From contig JAFTSH010000001.1 in assembly GCA_017467405.1 (NCBI GenBank), forward strand, positions 165,542 to 229,541: a DNA stretch of 64,000 nucleotides, read 5' to 3'. This stretch comes from Clostridia bacterium. GTDB lineage: Bacteria > Bacillota > Clostridia > Oscillospirales > Acutalibacteraceae. The position numbers were made by a program, and so were the translations under genes. Below the pieces are notes generated by a model. That model was not told the DNA's origin and searched no databases. It worked only from the letters and a program-made list of their open reading frames with translations. Positions 27,263 through 36,445 of this stretch are shown here, one piece after another (within the stretch, counting starts at the first letter, position 1; each line of letters opens with the position of its first letter).

Positions 27263-29245
27263 ATGAAACAATTCGCAAGAAGCCTCGTTTCCGTCGTGAT
27301 CGCACTGTCAATCCTTGCGACCATGTGCATCGTAGGCATTTCTGCAAGCGCCAAGGTTCACGAGTTTGTATTCGTTTCTGACACTGCTAAAAAAGACGTT
27401 AGCGAAATGTCAAACACCTGGGCTACAGACACCAACGACTACGCTGTCGTTAATTCGGCCGATCTTGGTACCTTACCGGCGGGAGCGCCCGCGACTGCCT
27501 ATCGCGTAAACGCCAAGCCGAACACCAACCCCGGTCAGACAAGACCCGGATACAAGGCTTTGCTCAACGGTTATACTACCGATTTCTCAGCCTTTAAGGA
27601 CAAGGCCGCAAATATTACCGTAGATATGTGGATCTACGTTTCCGACGTTACTGCCGTCGGTAACCTGATCCTCTGCCTCTACGATGATGCAAACTACGGT
27701 GTTAACTACGGAACCGTTAACAACAACGGTCACGTTTCCTTCACCGAGTACAACTTTGCTTCGTATGGCAGCCTCCAGACCAAGATGCAGAACGGCTGGA
27801 ACCATCTTCAGTTTGCTGCCGGTTCTTTCAATGCTACCAGACTCAGTGGCAAGGTCGTCGGTTACTCTATCCACGAGCACGCCGGTGCGAAGGGCAACTA
27901 CACCGTTGCTATCGGTAGTCTGAAGCTCGTCTACGACGACAAGAACGCTGAGAACGGCGTTGACAAGAACAAGGTCGGCGGAACCATCGTTTCGGCTACC
28001 GCTCAGAAGGATGCACACGACGTCGGTGAGATTAACGGCTCAACCGGCAACACCGGAACCATCTCGGTTGTTAAGACCAATACTCTTACCGGCGGTACCG
28101 AAGGCGTTCCCTCTGATTCAGCTTACCTTATGGACAATCCTGCCCAGAAGGAAGGAATAATCTTCCCCGTTGCAGAGAGCGTTGATCTTGAGACTGCTCT
28201 TGCTGCCAAGAGCGGATATCTTGATGCTTGGGTCTGGATCGAAAAGGCCTCAGAAGTTTCGACCTTTGTAGTTCGTTCCTATAATAAGGGAGCTCGTTCG
28301 GTTCTCGAGAACTGGACTAATCAGGTCAACAGCGCCCAGAAGCTTGTTAACGGTGCTGCTCCTACTTTTGTTGACGGATGGAACCACCTCGTATGGGATC
28401 TGTCGGCAGGCGATATCAATGCTGCTCAGCCCGCTACTGCAGTTACTGAAGTTATCTTCGAGCCTCACGGTGCTGCAATGAGCGGCTTCGCAGTTGCTTG
28501 CGCCAGAATCATCACCAACAAGGCTGATGCTGAGATGCCCTGGGACGGCACCGATCCCGTCGTTGTCGACGAGAAGGATTCCAACGAGGTTGGTACCACC
28601 CTCGTTTCGGCCAACATCACCAAGGACGTTGCCAACGTCAAGCCCGTAACCTCGGCTAACATCTCGGTCGTCAAGACCTCCGACCTCAAGGGCGGCGTTT
28701 CCGGAGTTCCTTCGGCTCAGGCCTACAAGTCCGAGAGTGCTTGGCAAGACGGTATCGTATTCCCCGTAGACATTTCGGATGAGACTGCAGCCGACATCAA
28801 GGTAAACGGCGCTTATCTCGACGCTTGGGTACACATCACCGGCGTAACCGCCAACAACTTCGTATTCCGCTTCTTCAAGGAAGGCGGAAGAAACGGAATC
28901 GGCGGACAGGTCTACCAGCTCAATTCCTGGGAGCAGGGCGTTCAAAAGTGGGAAGCCGGTTGGTATCACTTCGTATGGCAGATCAAGGCAGGCACCGATC
29001 TTACCGGTGTCGTCGAGATGACTGCACACGACCACGGAAATGCTACCGTTAATCCCGCTCCTACCTCCAGCTCCTTCTCGGTTGCAGCCGTCAGAATCGT
29101 TCCCACCGCTGCAGACGCTCAGAAGGGTTGGGGAGTTACCTCCGCTACCGGAGATGCTGTCAACGTCGCAATGGTCGTCGTTGCCATACTCCTCGCTGCT
29201 ATGGCAGCATCCGTTACCGTTTATTTCGGTAAGAAAGCAAGATAA
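27263..29245 (+). CDS. Secreted, membrane-anchored surface protein with three related beta-rich domains
   Basis: Not a family I can name. The 660-aa product has a signal peptide (about residues 1-30, ending SASA). Three related segments follow, at about 30-230, 235-430 and 440-630. Each has a DAWVWI/DAWVHI/DMWIYV strand followed by a GWNHLVW/GWYHFVW/GWNHLQF motif, as in carbohydrate-binding or laminin-G-like beta-sandwiches. The C-terminus is SATGDAVNVA, then a hydrophobic helix, then FGKKAR. This is the layout of a cell-wall sorting or membrane-anchor tail, although the LPxTG motif itself is absent. aaaaggag precedes the start. It is a monocistronic unit with its own promoter and terminator. 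A role in surface glycan binding is inference. Confidence 0.85.
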   Translation: MKQFARSLVSVVIALSILATMCIVGISASAKVHEFVFVSDTAKKDVSEMSNTWATDTNDYAVVNSADLGTLPAGAPATAYRVNAKPNTNPGQTRPGYKALLNGYTTDFSAFKDKAANITVDMWIYVSDVTAVGNLILCLYDDANYGVNYGTVNNNGHVSFTEYNFASYGSLQTKMQNGWNHLQFAAGSFNATRLSGKVVGYSIHEHAGAKGNYTVAIGSLKLVYDDKNAENGVDKNKVGGTIVSATAQKDAHDVGEINGSTGNTGTISVVKTNTLTGGTEGVPSDSAYLMDNPAQKEGIIFPVAESVDLETALAAKSGYLDAWVWIEKASEVSTFVVRSYNKGARSVLENWTNQVNSAQKLVNGAAPTFVDGWNHLVWDLSAGDINAAQPATAVTEVIFEPHGAAMSGFAVACARIITNKADAEMPWDGTDPVVVDEKDSNEVGTTLVSANITKDVANVKPVTSANISVVKTSDLKGGVSGVPSAQAYKSESAWQDGIVFPVDISDETAADIKVNGAYLDAWVHITGVTANNFVFRFFKEGGRNGIGGQVYQLNSWEQGVQKWEAGWYHFVWQIKAGTDLTGVVEMTAHDHGNATVNPAPTSSSFSVAAVRIVPTAADAQKGWGVTSATGDAVNVAMVVVAILLAAMAASVTVYFGKKAR

Positions 29246-29280
29246 TTTCTATTTCTCCTTTCGTTGCTGATATTTCAGCC

Positions 29281-29308
29281 GAAGCCCCGCGGGAAACCGC
29301 GGGGCTTC
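29281..29308 (+). terminator. Intrinsic terminator after the surface protein gene
   Basis: 12-bp stem gaagccccgcgg/ccgcggggcttc with GAAA tetraloop. The T run is poor (gttacgtt), but the stem is very stable. Confidence 0.7.
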
Positions 29309-29464
29309 GTTACGTTACAGGCAGGAGGTTATGCGTTGAGTTCTTGTGAACGCAACGCGCGATATAAATTCCTGACGGGATTTGCGATATGTTGCCTTCA
29401 GGCAACGGGGTATCTTCGGCGCGATATGTTTGCTCCGCAAACGAGAAACGGGCCGTCGAGGACG

Positions 29465-29628
29465 TCGGCCCCTACGATACCGTGGCTCCCTCTGACGAGG
29501 GAACTGTCGAGCGCAGCGAGACGGAGGGAGAGAAAATAAAGATCGGCACAAAGAAAAGGCTGAGCAACGACTACCCCTCAGTCATTTCGCGCGGCTCAAT
29601 GACAGCTCCCCTGACAAGGGGAGCCATA
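29465..29628 (+). repeat. Dispersed repeat unit, copy A (164 bp)
   Basis: Starts tcggcccctacgata and ends ggggagccata. It contains the hairpins ctccctc-tgac-gaggga and gctcccct-gaca-aggggagc (29605-29624), and the sequence tcatttcgcgcggctcaatg. It matches copy B at 29853-30015 almost throughout, with a handful of substitutions and a one-base indel. Confidence 0.9.
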
Positions 29629-29660
29629 GAAGGATTGCTTTCCCTGCGATAACGCAATAC

Positions 29661-29720
29661 CTCAGCCTCCCTTGTGTAAAGGGAGGTGGCAAAATCGCAG
29701 ATTTTGACGGAGGGATTGTC
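29661..29720 (+). repeat. Second type of palindromic repeat unit
   Basis: Runs from ctcagcctcccttgtg to gacggagggattgtc, with two perfect hairpins (29666-29686 and 29690-29706). It resembles the short gggaggtggc...gacggaggga repeats found between genes in Ruminococcaceae. Confidence 0.6.
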
Positions 29721-29852
29721 AATACCGCTAAGCTCCGTTGGTTACGATCCCACGGTCTGTTATATTTGCGCTGGCGTGCAGTTTACAATCCCCTCGCCAC
29801 GCATTCGCGCGGCCCTCTCCCCTTTAGGCAAGGGGCGCTTTGGGATGGGCCA

Positions 29853-30015
29853 TCGGCCCCTACGATACTGCGGCTCCCTCTGACGAGGGAGCTGTCGAGC
29901 GTAGCGAGACGGAGGGAGAGAAAACGAAGATCGGTGCAAAAAAAGGCTGAGTAACGACTACTCCTCAGTCATTTCGCGCGGCTCAATGACAGCTCCCCTG
30001 ACAAGGGGAGCCATA
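29853..30015 (+). repeat. Dispersed repeat unit, copy B (163 bp)
   Basis: Direct-orientation partner of copy A (29465-29628), with the same palindromes and the same ends. Here the first hairpin arms pair better (gctccctc/gagggagc). Confidence 0.9.
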
Positions 30016-30220
30016 TTAAAACGCCCGGAGTAATATAATGAATTGCCTTCGGTGTGATAAAACTACGTCGGTCTGCACGAAACGGAGAATGGCGGGAATA
30101 AATATGTTGAAAATATTGGAGTATGCTGGTATAATATAATAGTTAAACTGTAACCGTTAGCGGGATGGTGCGCCGTAAAGCGGTTTTGCATAAAATTTTC
30201 CCGTAAAGGAGAAAACGCGA

Positions 30221-31612
30221 ATGAACAAGCTGACCCGTGACGATAAGCTGCAAATGGGCATTTGCCTTGGCCTGTCGGTGTTTTTGTCGGTCGTTATGTA
30301 TTTCTTTATTATAATGACGGCGGACAGCATGATACTCGAGTCCGAAAGGTTTGCCGCAGTGGCTTTTTCGGTCATTTATCTGCTTTCCATGATACCGTTG
30401 GTGCTCAAGCGCGGCTTTGATCCGCTCACCTTTTTGTTCGGTGCGGCCGTTACCGCCTGCCTGATCTACGTGCGCGTCTGTCTCGTCTATTTCATGTCGG
30501 GCGATTTTAACTCCTTTCTTTATAATTGGGTGGAAACCCTGCGTCCTCTGAGCGTGGGAGAGGCTCTTTCCCAGCAGCTCGGCGACTACAATGTGCCGTA
30601 TATGTACATTCTGCTCATCATCTCCCGTACCGGAGTTGACGTGCTTACCGCCATCAAGGCCGTTTCCTGCGTCTTCGACGTACTGCTTGCCTTCTTCGTG
30701 ATGCAGTGCGTTTCGGTCAGAACCAAGGATCAACGCGTGTCCCTTGCGGCGTATCTTCTCACCCTCGCTATTCCCACCGTTTTCCTCAACGGTGCCTGGT
30801 GGGCGCAGTGCGACGCGGTATTCTGCGCGTTTTGCGTCGGCTCTCTCTGGGCGGCTCTGCGCAGAAACGGAAGATGGTCGGTCATACTCTGGTCGCTCGC
30901 CTTTGCTTTTAAGCTTCAGGCGATATTCGTTCTTCCCGCGGTTATAATCGCCTTCGTGGCAAAGCGCATCAAGTTCCGCTACGCCGTATGGTTCCCCGTG
31001 GTTTTCGTTGCGACGCTGCTTCCCACCCTCTTTGCAGGACGTGGATTTATGGACTGTATCTCGATCTATTTCAATCAGGCGTCACAGTATCCGTATCTTC
31101 ATATGAACGCTCCGACGATATGGCGTCTTGTCGGTTCGGTCGAGTTTGACAACTTCAATATGCTGGCGATATTCCTGACGGGTGCTGCGGCACTGCTCTT
31201 TATGTATCTCTGCATTACCCACCGCGACGGAATAGGGGACAGGGAGCTGGTCTATATTTTCTATATCTCGGCTCTGCTGCTGCCCTATCTTCTGCCGAGA
31301 ATGCACGACCGCTATTTCTTCGTTGCCGACGTGCTTTCGCTGCTCCTCTTCTTCTACGACAGAAATAAATGGTACGTGCCCGTAATTACGATTATTGCGT
31401 CATACGCAACCTACGTTGCGTACGGTATGAACGATTCGGGACTTTTCGATCAGACCAAGCTGTCAATCGCCCTTTTGGTGGTGCTCGTGCTTTGCCTCAA
31501 GGAGCTTTTCGAGTCCCTGCGCAGATGCCCTGCAACGCGCACGTTTGATCTGAGCGCCTTTATCGGTCTCGGCGGCGACAAGGATGCTGCCGACAGCGAA
31601 AAGTCGGAATGA
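30221..31612 (+). CDS. Gpi18-like GT-C glycosyltransferase (COG5542-type), multi-pass membrane
   Basis: Integral membrane protein of 463 aa with about ten hydrophobic segments. It carries the signatures of Gpi18-related polyprenol-sugar-dependent mannosyltransferases: an early acidic loop (MSGDFNSFLYNW), WWAQCDAVFCAF, FKLQAIFVLPAVII, and a late MHDRYFFVADV motif. It probably transfers a sugar from a lipid carrier outside the membrane. The acceptor is unknown. The C-terminal 30 residues are hydrophilic and cytoplasmic. Its stop overlaps the hemW start (ATGA at 31609-31612). aaaggagaa precedes ATG 30221. Confidence 0.78.
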   Translation: MNKLTRDDKLQMGICLGLSVFLSVVMYFFIIMTADSMILESERFAAVAFSVIYLLSMIPLVLKRGFDPLTFLFGAAVTACLIYVRVCLVYFMSGDFNSFLYNWVETLRPLSVGEALSQQLGDYNVPYMYILLIISRTGVDVLTAIKAVSCVFDVLLAFFVMQCVSVRTKDQRVSLAAYLLTLAIPTVFLNGAWWAQCDAVFCAFCVGSLWAALRRNGRWSVILWSLAFAFKLQAIFVLPAVIIAFVAKRIKFRYAVWFPVVFVATLLPTLFAGRGFMDCISIYFNQASQYPYLHMNAPTIWRLVGSVEFDNFNMLAIFLTGAAALLFMYLCITHRDGIGDRELVYIFYISALLLPYLLPRMHDRYFFVADVLSLLLFFYDRNKWYVPVITIIASYATYVAYGMNDSGLFDQTKLSIALLVVLVLCLKELFESLRRCPATRTFDLSAFIGLGGDKDAADSEKSE

Positions 31613-32715
31613 GCGTCAGAAGCGTCGGACTTTACGTCCATATTCCTTTTTGCAATTCCAAGTGCAATTACTGCGATTTTTACTCCTTTGCGGCGTCGGA
31701 CGAGTTAAAGACCGCCTGCGTTGACAGGGAGTGCGCCGAAATAATTCAGACGGCCGAAAGCGGCGGACTGTGCTTTGACACGGTATACATCGGCGGCGGC
31801 ACTCCGACCGTTTTAGGGGCCGGAGAGCTTGAAAGGCTGCTTCATACGGTGGGGAGGTTTACCCTTCCGGATGCCGAGGTTACCTGCGAGGCAAACCCCT
31901 CGTCGGCTATTGAGGATACCCTGCGGATCCTTCGGCAGGGAGGGGTCAACCGAATTTCCTTCGGATTGCAGTCGGCGTCGGACGCGGAGCTTAAAATGCT
32001 CGGCAGGCGGCACAGCCGTGATGATTTCGAGCAGGCGGTATCGGCGGCGAGAAGGGTCGGCTTTGATAATATTTCAGCCGACGTAATGCTCGGTATTCCC
32101 GGACAGACGCTTTCGAGTCTTGCCGATACGCTCGATTTTGTGACGTCGGTACAGCCCGAGCATATTTCGGCGTATATGCTGAAGATTGAAAAGGATACCC
32201 CCTTCGGCAAAAATCCGCCGCAGCTTCCCGATGAGGACGAAACGTCCGAAATATATCTGTATACCTGCGAAAGGCTTGCACAGGCGGGGCTTTTGCAGTA
32301 TGAAATTTCAAACTTCGCACGCCACGGTTACGAGAGCCGACACAATCTCCGCTATTGGAGATGTGAGGAATATCTGGGTGTCGGTCCTGCGGCACATTCA
32401 TTTCTCGGCGGAAAGCGCTTTTACCGCGAGAGGGATCTCGGGGGTTATCTTTCGGGTGGCCCTGCGGTTGAGGACGGCGAGGGAGGCTCGCTTCAGGAAC
32501 GGGCAATGCTGCTGCTTCGTCTGACCGAGGGTGCTCCGCTTGAGCTGATCCTTGCCGCGGCAGGGGAGAACGGCGTCGGTGAGGACGCGGTAATAAAGAC
32601 GGTACGGCTTCTGAACCGTCAGGGGCTGGCAACGGACGAGGGCGGCAGGGTTTCGCTCACGCCGCAAGGATTTCTGGTTTCAAACGCCGTGACCGCAAGA
32701 CTGCTTTTCGGTTGA
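31609..32715 (+). CDS. hemW: Radical SAM heme chaperone HemW (oxygen-independent coproporphyrinogen oxidase-like)
   Basis: Radical-SAM protein of 368 aa. The cluster motif CNSKCNYC lies at residues 15-22, followed by GGGTPT (SAM binding) and a HemN-type C-terminal domain. Phe follows CNYCD (CDFYS), as is usual in HemW. These short HemN homologues are heme chaperones rather than true coproporphyrinogen dehydrogenases. The gene overlaps the glycosyltransferase gene by 4 bp, an odd pairing that suggests coupling of expression but not a shared pathway. Confidence 0.9.
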   Translation: MSVRSVGLYVHIPFCNSKCNYCDFYSFAASDELKTACVDRECAEIIQTAESGGLCFDTVYIGGGTPTVLGAGELERLLHTVGRFTLPDAEVTCEANPSSAIEDTLRILRQGGVNRISFGLQSASDAELKMLGRRHSRDDFEQAVSAARRVGFDNISADVMLGIPGQTLSSLADTLDFVTSVQPEHISAYMLKIEKDTPFGKNPPQLPDEDETSEIYLYTCERLAQAGLLQYEISNFARHGYESRHNLRYWRCEEYLGVGPAAHSFLGGKRFYRERDLGGYLSGGPAVEDGEGGSLQERAMLLLRLTEGAPLELILAAAGENGVGEDAVIKTVRLLNRQGLATDEGGRVSLTPQGFLVSNAVTARLLFG

Positions 32716-32809
32716 GATATTAACCGACCTTAAATAAATACGCATACTATATTTGTTCATATATTGGTTGTATAATACTATAAAATAGCCCGGAACGGAG
32801 AGTAATCAA

Positions 32810-35548
32810 ATGGGTCTGTTACAAAAGATATTCGGTAATTACAGCGAGAAGGAGCTCAAGAGGATCTATCCTATCCAGCAGAAGGTGCTTGATCTTGAGT
32901 CCAAATACGCCGCAATGAGCGAGGAAGAGCTCAAGGGCACTACCCAGCGTCTTAAGGATCGCCTTGAGGGGCTTGAGACCCTTGACGATATTCTGCCCGA
33001 TGCGTTTGCCGCCTGCCGTGAGGCCTCCTGGCGCGTGCTCGGTATGAAGCACTTCCCCGTGCAGATACTCGGCGGTATCATTCTGCATCAGGGACGAATC
33101 GCCGAAATGAGAACGGGTGAAGGTAAGACCCTCGTCGCAACCCTCCCCGCATACCTCAACGCGCTCGCCGGTAAGGGCGTACACATCGTTACCGTCAACG
33201 ATTATCTTGCACGCCGCGACAGTGAGTGGATGGGCAAGGTTTACCGTTACATGGGACTGACCTGCGGACTCATCGTCAACGGACTCAACAGCAACGAGCG
33301 CAGAGAGGCCTACGCCGCCGACATTACCTACGGCACCAACAACGAGATGGGCTTCGATTATCTGCGTGACAATATGGTTATTTACAAGACCGACAAGGTA
33401 CAGCGCGGGCACAGCTTTGCCATCGTTGACGAGGTCGACTCGATACTCATTGACGAGGCGAGAACTCCGCTTATCATTTCGGGACAGGGAGATAAGTCCT
33501 CCGACCTCTACGACCGCGCAAACAACCTTGCAAGGTGGATGAAGGCGACGAGGGTCAAGGAGCTTGATTCCAAGTCGGACAACGAGGATATCAAGGGCGA
33601 TTACATCGTTGACGAAAAGGCACGCACAGTTACCCTTACTGCCGAGGGTGTCAGAAAGGCAGAGGAGTATTTCGGAATCGAAAACCTCAACGACGTTGAG
33701 AATATGACGATTGCTCACCACGTAAATCAGGCCATCCGTGCGTGGGGAATCATGAAAAAGGACATCGACTACATCGTCCGCGACAATCAGGTATATATTA
33801 TCGACGAGTTTACCGGACGAATTATGTACGGCCGCCGCTTCAATCAGGGTCTGCATCAGGCCATCGAAGCCAAGGAAGGGGTAAAGGTTGCACACGAGTC
33901 CCGCACCCTTGCGACCATCACCTTCCAGAACTACTTCAGACTTTACGAAAAGCTTTCGGGTATGACCGGTACGGCTATGACCGAGGAGACCGAGTTCAAG
34001 GAGATATACGCCCTTGATATAATCGCGGTTCCCACCAACAAGCCCATGATCCGAATAGATCATCCCGACAGTATATTTAAAACCGAGAGAGGAAAGTTTG
34101 CCGCAGTACTGCGTCAGATCAAGGCCTGCCACGAAAAGGGTCAGCCCATCCTCGTCGGTACGATATCCATTGAAAAGAGTGAGGTTCTTTCGAGAATACT
34201 CAAGGCCAACGGAGTCAAGCACAACGTTCTCAACGCCAAGCACCACGAGAAGGAAGCCGAGATCATTGCTCAGGCGGGTAAGTTCGGCGCTGTGACCATC
34301 GCTACCAACATGGCCGGTCGAGGCACCGATATTATGCTGGGCGGTAACGCCGAATATCTTGCCAAGTCGGAAATGAGAAGGCAGGGCTTTGAGGAGGAGA
34401 TGATCTCCGCCGCGACCAGCTACTTTGAGACTGATGACGAGGCGGTACTCTCGGCAAGAAGCACCTATGCCGGGCTGCTTGACCGCTTCAAGTCCGAGAT
34501 CGCTCCCGAGGCCGAAAGGGTAAGGGAGGCCGGAGGTCTGTTCATTCTCGGCACCGAGCGTCACGATTCAAGGCGAATCGACAACCAGCTCAGAGGACGC
34601 GCAGGACGTCAGGGTGACTGCGGTGAGTCCTGGTTCTTTGTTTCGGCCGAGGACGATCTGATGCGTCTCTTCGGCGGTGACAGAATATATGCGATCCTCG
34701 ACACCATGGGAATCGAAGAGGATCAGCCGATAGATTCAAAGATGCTTTCCAATTCCCTCGAGTCGGCTCAGGGTAAGGTCGAGTCCCGTAACTTTGCCGC
34801 CCGTAAGAACGTTCTTGAGTTCGACGACGTAATGAACCAGCAGCGCGAGATCATTTACGCTCAGCGCAATAAGGTTCTCGACGGCGAGGAGATCCGTTCT
34901 TCGATCGAGAAGATGATAAACGACGTGATCGAGAGCGCAGTTTCGCTCAGCTGTCCCCCCTCGCAGATCGCAGAGGAGTGGAATTTTGCATCCCTTCGCG
35001 AGAGCTTCGGCGGTTGGCTCTGCTCCGACGGAGATTTCAGATATGACAGCCGTCAGCTCGATCAGCTTGAGGCGGAGGATATCGTAAAGGAGCTCAAGGA
35101 ACGTGCCGTCAAGCTCTACGACGCCAAGGAAGAGGAGATCGGCAGCGAGCTTATGCGCGAGGTCGAAAGAGTGGTACTGCTTCGCAGCGTTGACACCCAC
35201 TGGATGGATCACATCGACGCTATGGATGAGCTTCGCCGCGGAATCTATCTCAGAGCCTACGGTCAGCACGATCCTGTTATCGAGTTCAAAAACGAGGGCT
35301 ACGATATGTTCAACGGTATGACCGAGGCTATCAAGGAGGAGACCGCAAAGCGCATCCTCACCGTAAGCGTCCGCCGCAAGGAGGATACCGAGCGTGAGCA
35401 GGTTGCGAAGGTTACCTCGACGGGCTCGGGAGACGGCACGGACAAGAAGGGTACCACGCGTACCGTCAAAAACAAGATCGGCCCCAACGATCCCTGTCCC
35501 TGCGGCAGCGGCAAGAAGTATAAAAAGTGCTGCGGAATGAAGGATTAA
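32810..35548 (+). CDS. secA: Preprotein translocase ATPase SecA
   Basis: Motor ATPase of the Sec pathway, 912 aa. Walker A is in [20 protein letters not shown], the DEAD-like box is in [16 protein letters not shown], and the preprotein cross-linking domain, helical scaffold and wing domains follow. It ends with the zinc-binding SEC-C motif [13 protein letters not shown]. Length is at the upper end for Firmicutes SecA, and nothing is missing. A -10-like TATAAT at 32771-32776 lies upstream, but without a clear -35. With secDF at 24.5-27.0 kb, this window holds much of the export machinery. Confidence 0.98.
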   Translation: MGLLQKIFGNYSEKELKRIYPIQQKVLDLESKYAAMSEEELKGTTQRLKDRLEGLETLDDILPDAFAACREASWRVLGMKHFPVQILGGIILHQGRIAEMRTGEGKTLVATLPAYLNALAGKGVHIVTVNDYLARRDSEWMGKVYRYMGLTCGLIVNGLNSNERREAYAADITYGTNNEMGFDYLRDNMVIYKTDKVQRGHSFAIVDEVDSILIDEARTPLIISGQGDKSSDLYDRANNLARWMKATRVKELDSKSDNEDIKGDYIVDEKARTVTLTAEGVRKAEEYFGIENLNDVENMTIAHHVNQAIRAWGIMKKDIDYIVRDNQVYIIDEFTGRIMYGRRFNQGLHQAIEAKEGVKVAHESRTLATITFQNYFRLYEKLSGMTGTAMTEETEFKEIYALDIIAVPTNKPMIRIDHPDSIFKTERGKFAAVLRQIKACHEKGQPILVGTISIEKSEVLSRILKANGVKHNVLNAKHHEKEAEIIAQAGKFGAVTIATNMAGRGTDIMLGGNAEYLAKSEMRRQGFEEEMISAATSYFETDDEAVLSARSTYAGLLDRFKSEIAPEAERVREAGGLFILGTERHDSRRIDNQLRGRAGRQGDCGESWFFVSAEDDLMRLFGGDRIYAILDTMGIEEDQPIDSKMLSNSLESAQGKVESRNFAARKNVLEFDDVMNQQREIIYAQRNKVLDGEEIRSSIEKMINDVIESAVSLSCPPSQIAEEWNFASLRESFGGWLCSDGDFRYDSRQLDQLEAEDIVKELKERAVKLYDAKEEEIGSELMREVERVVLLRSVDTHWMDHIDAMDELRRGIYLRAYGQHDPVIEFKNEGYDMFNGMTEAIKEETAKRILTVSVRRKEDTEREQVAKVTSTGSGDGTDKKGTTRTVKNKIGPNDPCPCGSGKKYKKCCGMKD

Positions 35549-35588
35549 CCGCGGTACACCACATATAAGGAACTTAGAGGCGAGTAAA

Positions 35589-36248
35589 ATGAACAGAAAA
35601 ATTATTGTTGCACCTTCACTGCTTTCGGCCGACTTTTCAAAGCTCGGCGCAGACTGCGACCGCATGGAGAAGGCGGGAAGCGGAATGTTCCACTTTGACG
35701 TTATGGACGGAATGTTCGTCCCCAACATCTCCTTCGGTATTCCCGTGCTTAAGTCGCTTAACAAATACACCGACGTGCCTATGGACGTTCATCTGATGAT
35801 CGAGGAGCCACACAGGTATATCAAGCAGTTTGCCGACGCGGGTGCCGACTATATCACCATCCACGTTGAGGCCGAGAGCGACGTTCCCGGCACCCTTGAT
35901 CTGATAAAGGAGTGCGGAGCCGTGCCTTCAATTTCGGTAAAGCCGGGCACCCCTGCCGAGGCCGTTTTCCCCTATCTTGACAAGGTGGGAATGGTGCTCG
36001 TAATGTCGGTTGAGCCGGGCTTCGGCGGTCAGTCGTTCATGCCTGTTTCTCTGCCCAAGATCAAGGCGCTTCGCGAGGAAGCAGATCGCCGCGGTCTTGA
36101 GCTTGACATCGAGGTTGACGGAGGAATCGACCGCGAGACTGCAAAGCTGGTTATCGAGGCGGGAGCAAACGTGCTGGTTGCGGGTTCTGCGCTTTTCGGC
36201 TCGGACGATCCTGCGGGATTTATCAGCCACGTTAAGTCACTTGCCTGA
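35589..36248 (+). CDS. rpe: Ribulose-phosphate 3-epimerase
   Basis: TIM-barrel enzyme interconverting ribulose-5-phosphate and xylulose-5-phosphate in the pentose phosphate pathway, 219 aa. Visible are APSLLSADFSKLG at the N-terminus, HFDVMDGMFVPNISFG with metal ligands, MDVHLMIEEP, and VDGGI near the C-terminus with the catalytic Asp. aacttagaggcgagt precedes ATG 35589, 40 bp after secA. No terminator is seen between them, so they may be co-transcribed. Confidence 0.96.
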   Translation: MNRKIIVAPSLLSADFSKLGADCDRMEKAGSGMFHFDVMDGMFVPNISFGIPVLKSLNKYTDVPMDVHLMIEEPHRYIKQFADAGADYITIHVEAESDVPGTLDLIKECGAVPSISVKPGTPAEAVFPYLDKVGMVLVMSVEPGFGGQSFMPVSLPKIKALREEADRRGLELDIEVDGGIDRETAKLVIEAGANVLVAGSALFGSDDPAGFISHVKSLA

Positions 36249-36348
36249 TTTTTCGCGCGGATTTCTTTCGTTTTGGTCAAACAGTCGGAAAATGACGGCG
36301 AATTCCACTTAATTTAATAATATTTATCGGATTTAAGACATACTTTGC

Positions 36349-36377
36349 TTGAAATGCCTGTGATTTACTGATATAAT
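36349..36377 (+). promoter_or_regulatory. Promoter of the beta-helix lipoprotein gene
   Basis: -35 TTGAAA (36349-36354), 17-bp spacer, -10 TATAAT (36372-36377). The leader begins with a small cgggta/tacccg hairpin (36393-36414). Confidence 0.78.
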
Positions 36378-36445
36378 CACTGTGTATAGATGCGGGTATG
36401 TCTTTTTTTACCCGTCAAGAATAATCAGAAAAGGATGAAACGCTA

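Larger units (their letters stand above)
29309..30220. repeat. Non-coding region rich in short palindromes and dispersed-repeat units
   Basis: No gene is supported in these 0.9 kb. The stretch holds many small perfect hairpins: gttgccttcaggcaac, gtttgctccgcaaac, cctccctt/aagggagg (29666-29686), caaaatc/gattttg (29690-29706) and gctcccct/aggggagc. Two near-identical copies of a 164-bp unit flank a different unit that ends gacggaggga. The style matches the MITE- or REP-like intergenic repeats of Oscillospirales genomes. The frames open across it are by-products of the repeats. The last 150 bp (30070-30220) carry an AT-rich segment with tataatataat that may serve the next gene. Confidence 0.8.

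Noticed and set aside
29264-29954. Several short frames within the repeat cluster
   Set aside because: They run through palindromic repeats and differ between the two repeat copies. They carry no start signals.
29309-30015. CRISPR array
   Set aside because: Only two long copies of one unit, not short regular repeats with equal spacers, and no cas genes.
32748-32785. secA promoter
   Set aside because: TATAAT is present at 32771-32776, but no acceptable -35 lies 16-18 bp upstream.
32819-34564. 581-aa open frame on - strand, antisense to secA
   Set aside because: secA is certain over the same bases, and the antisense product matches nothing known.
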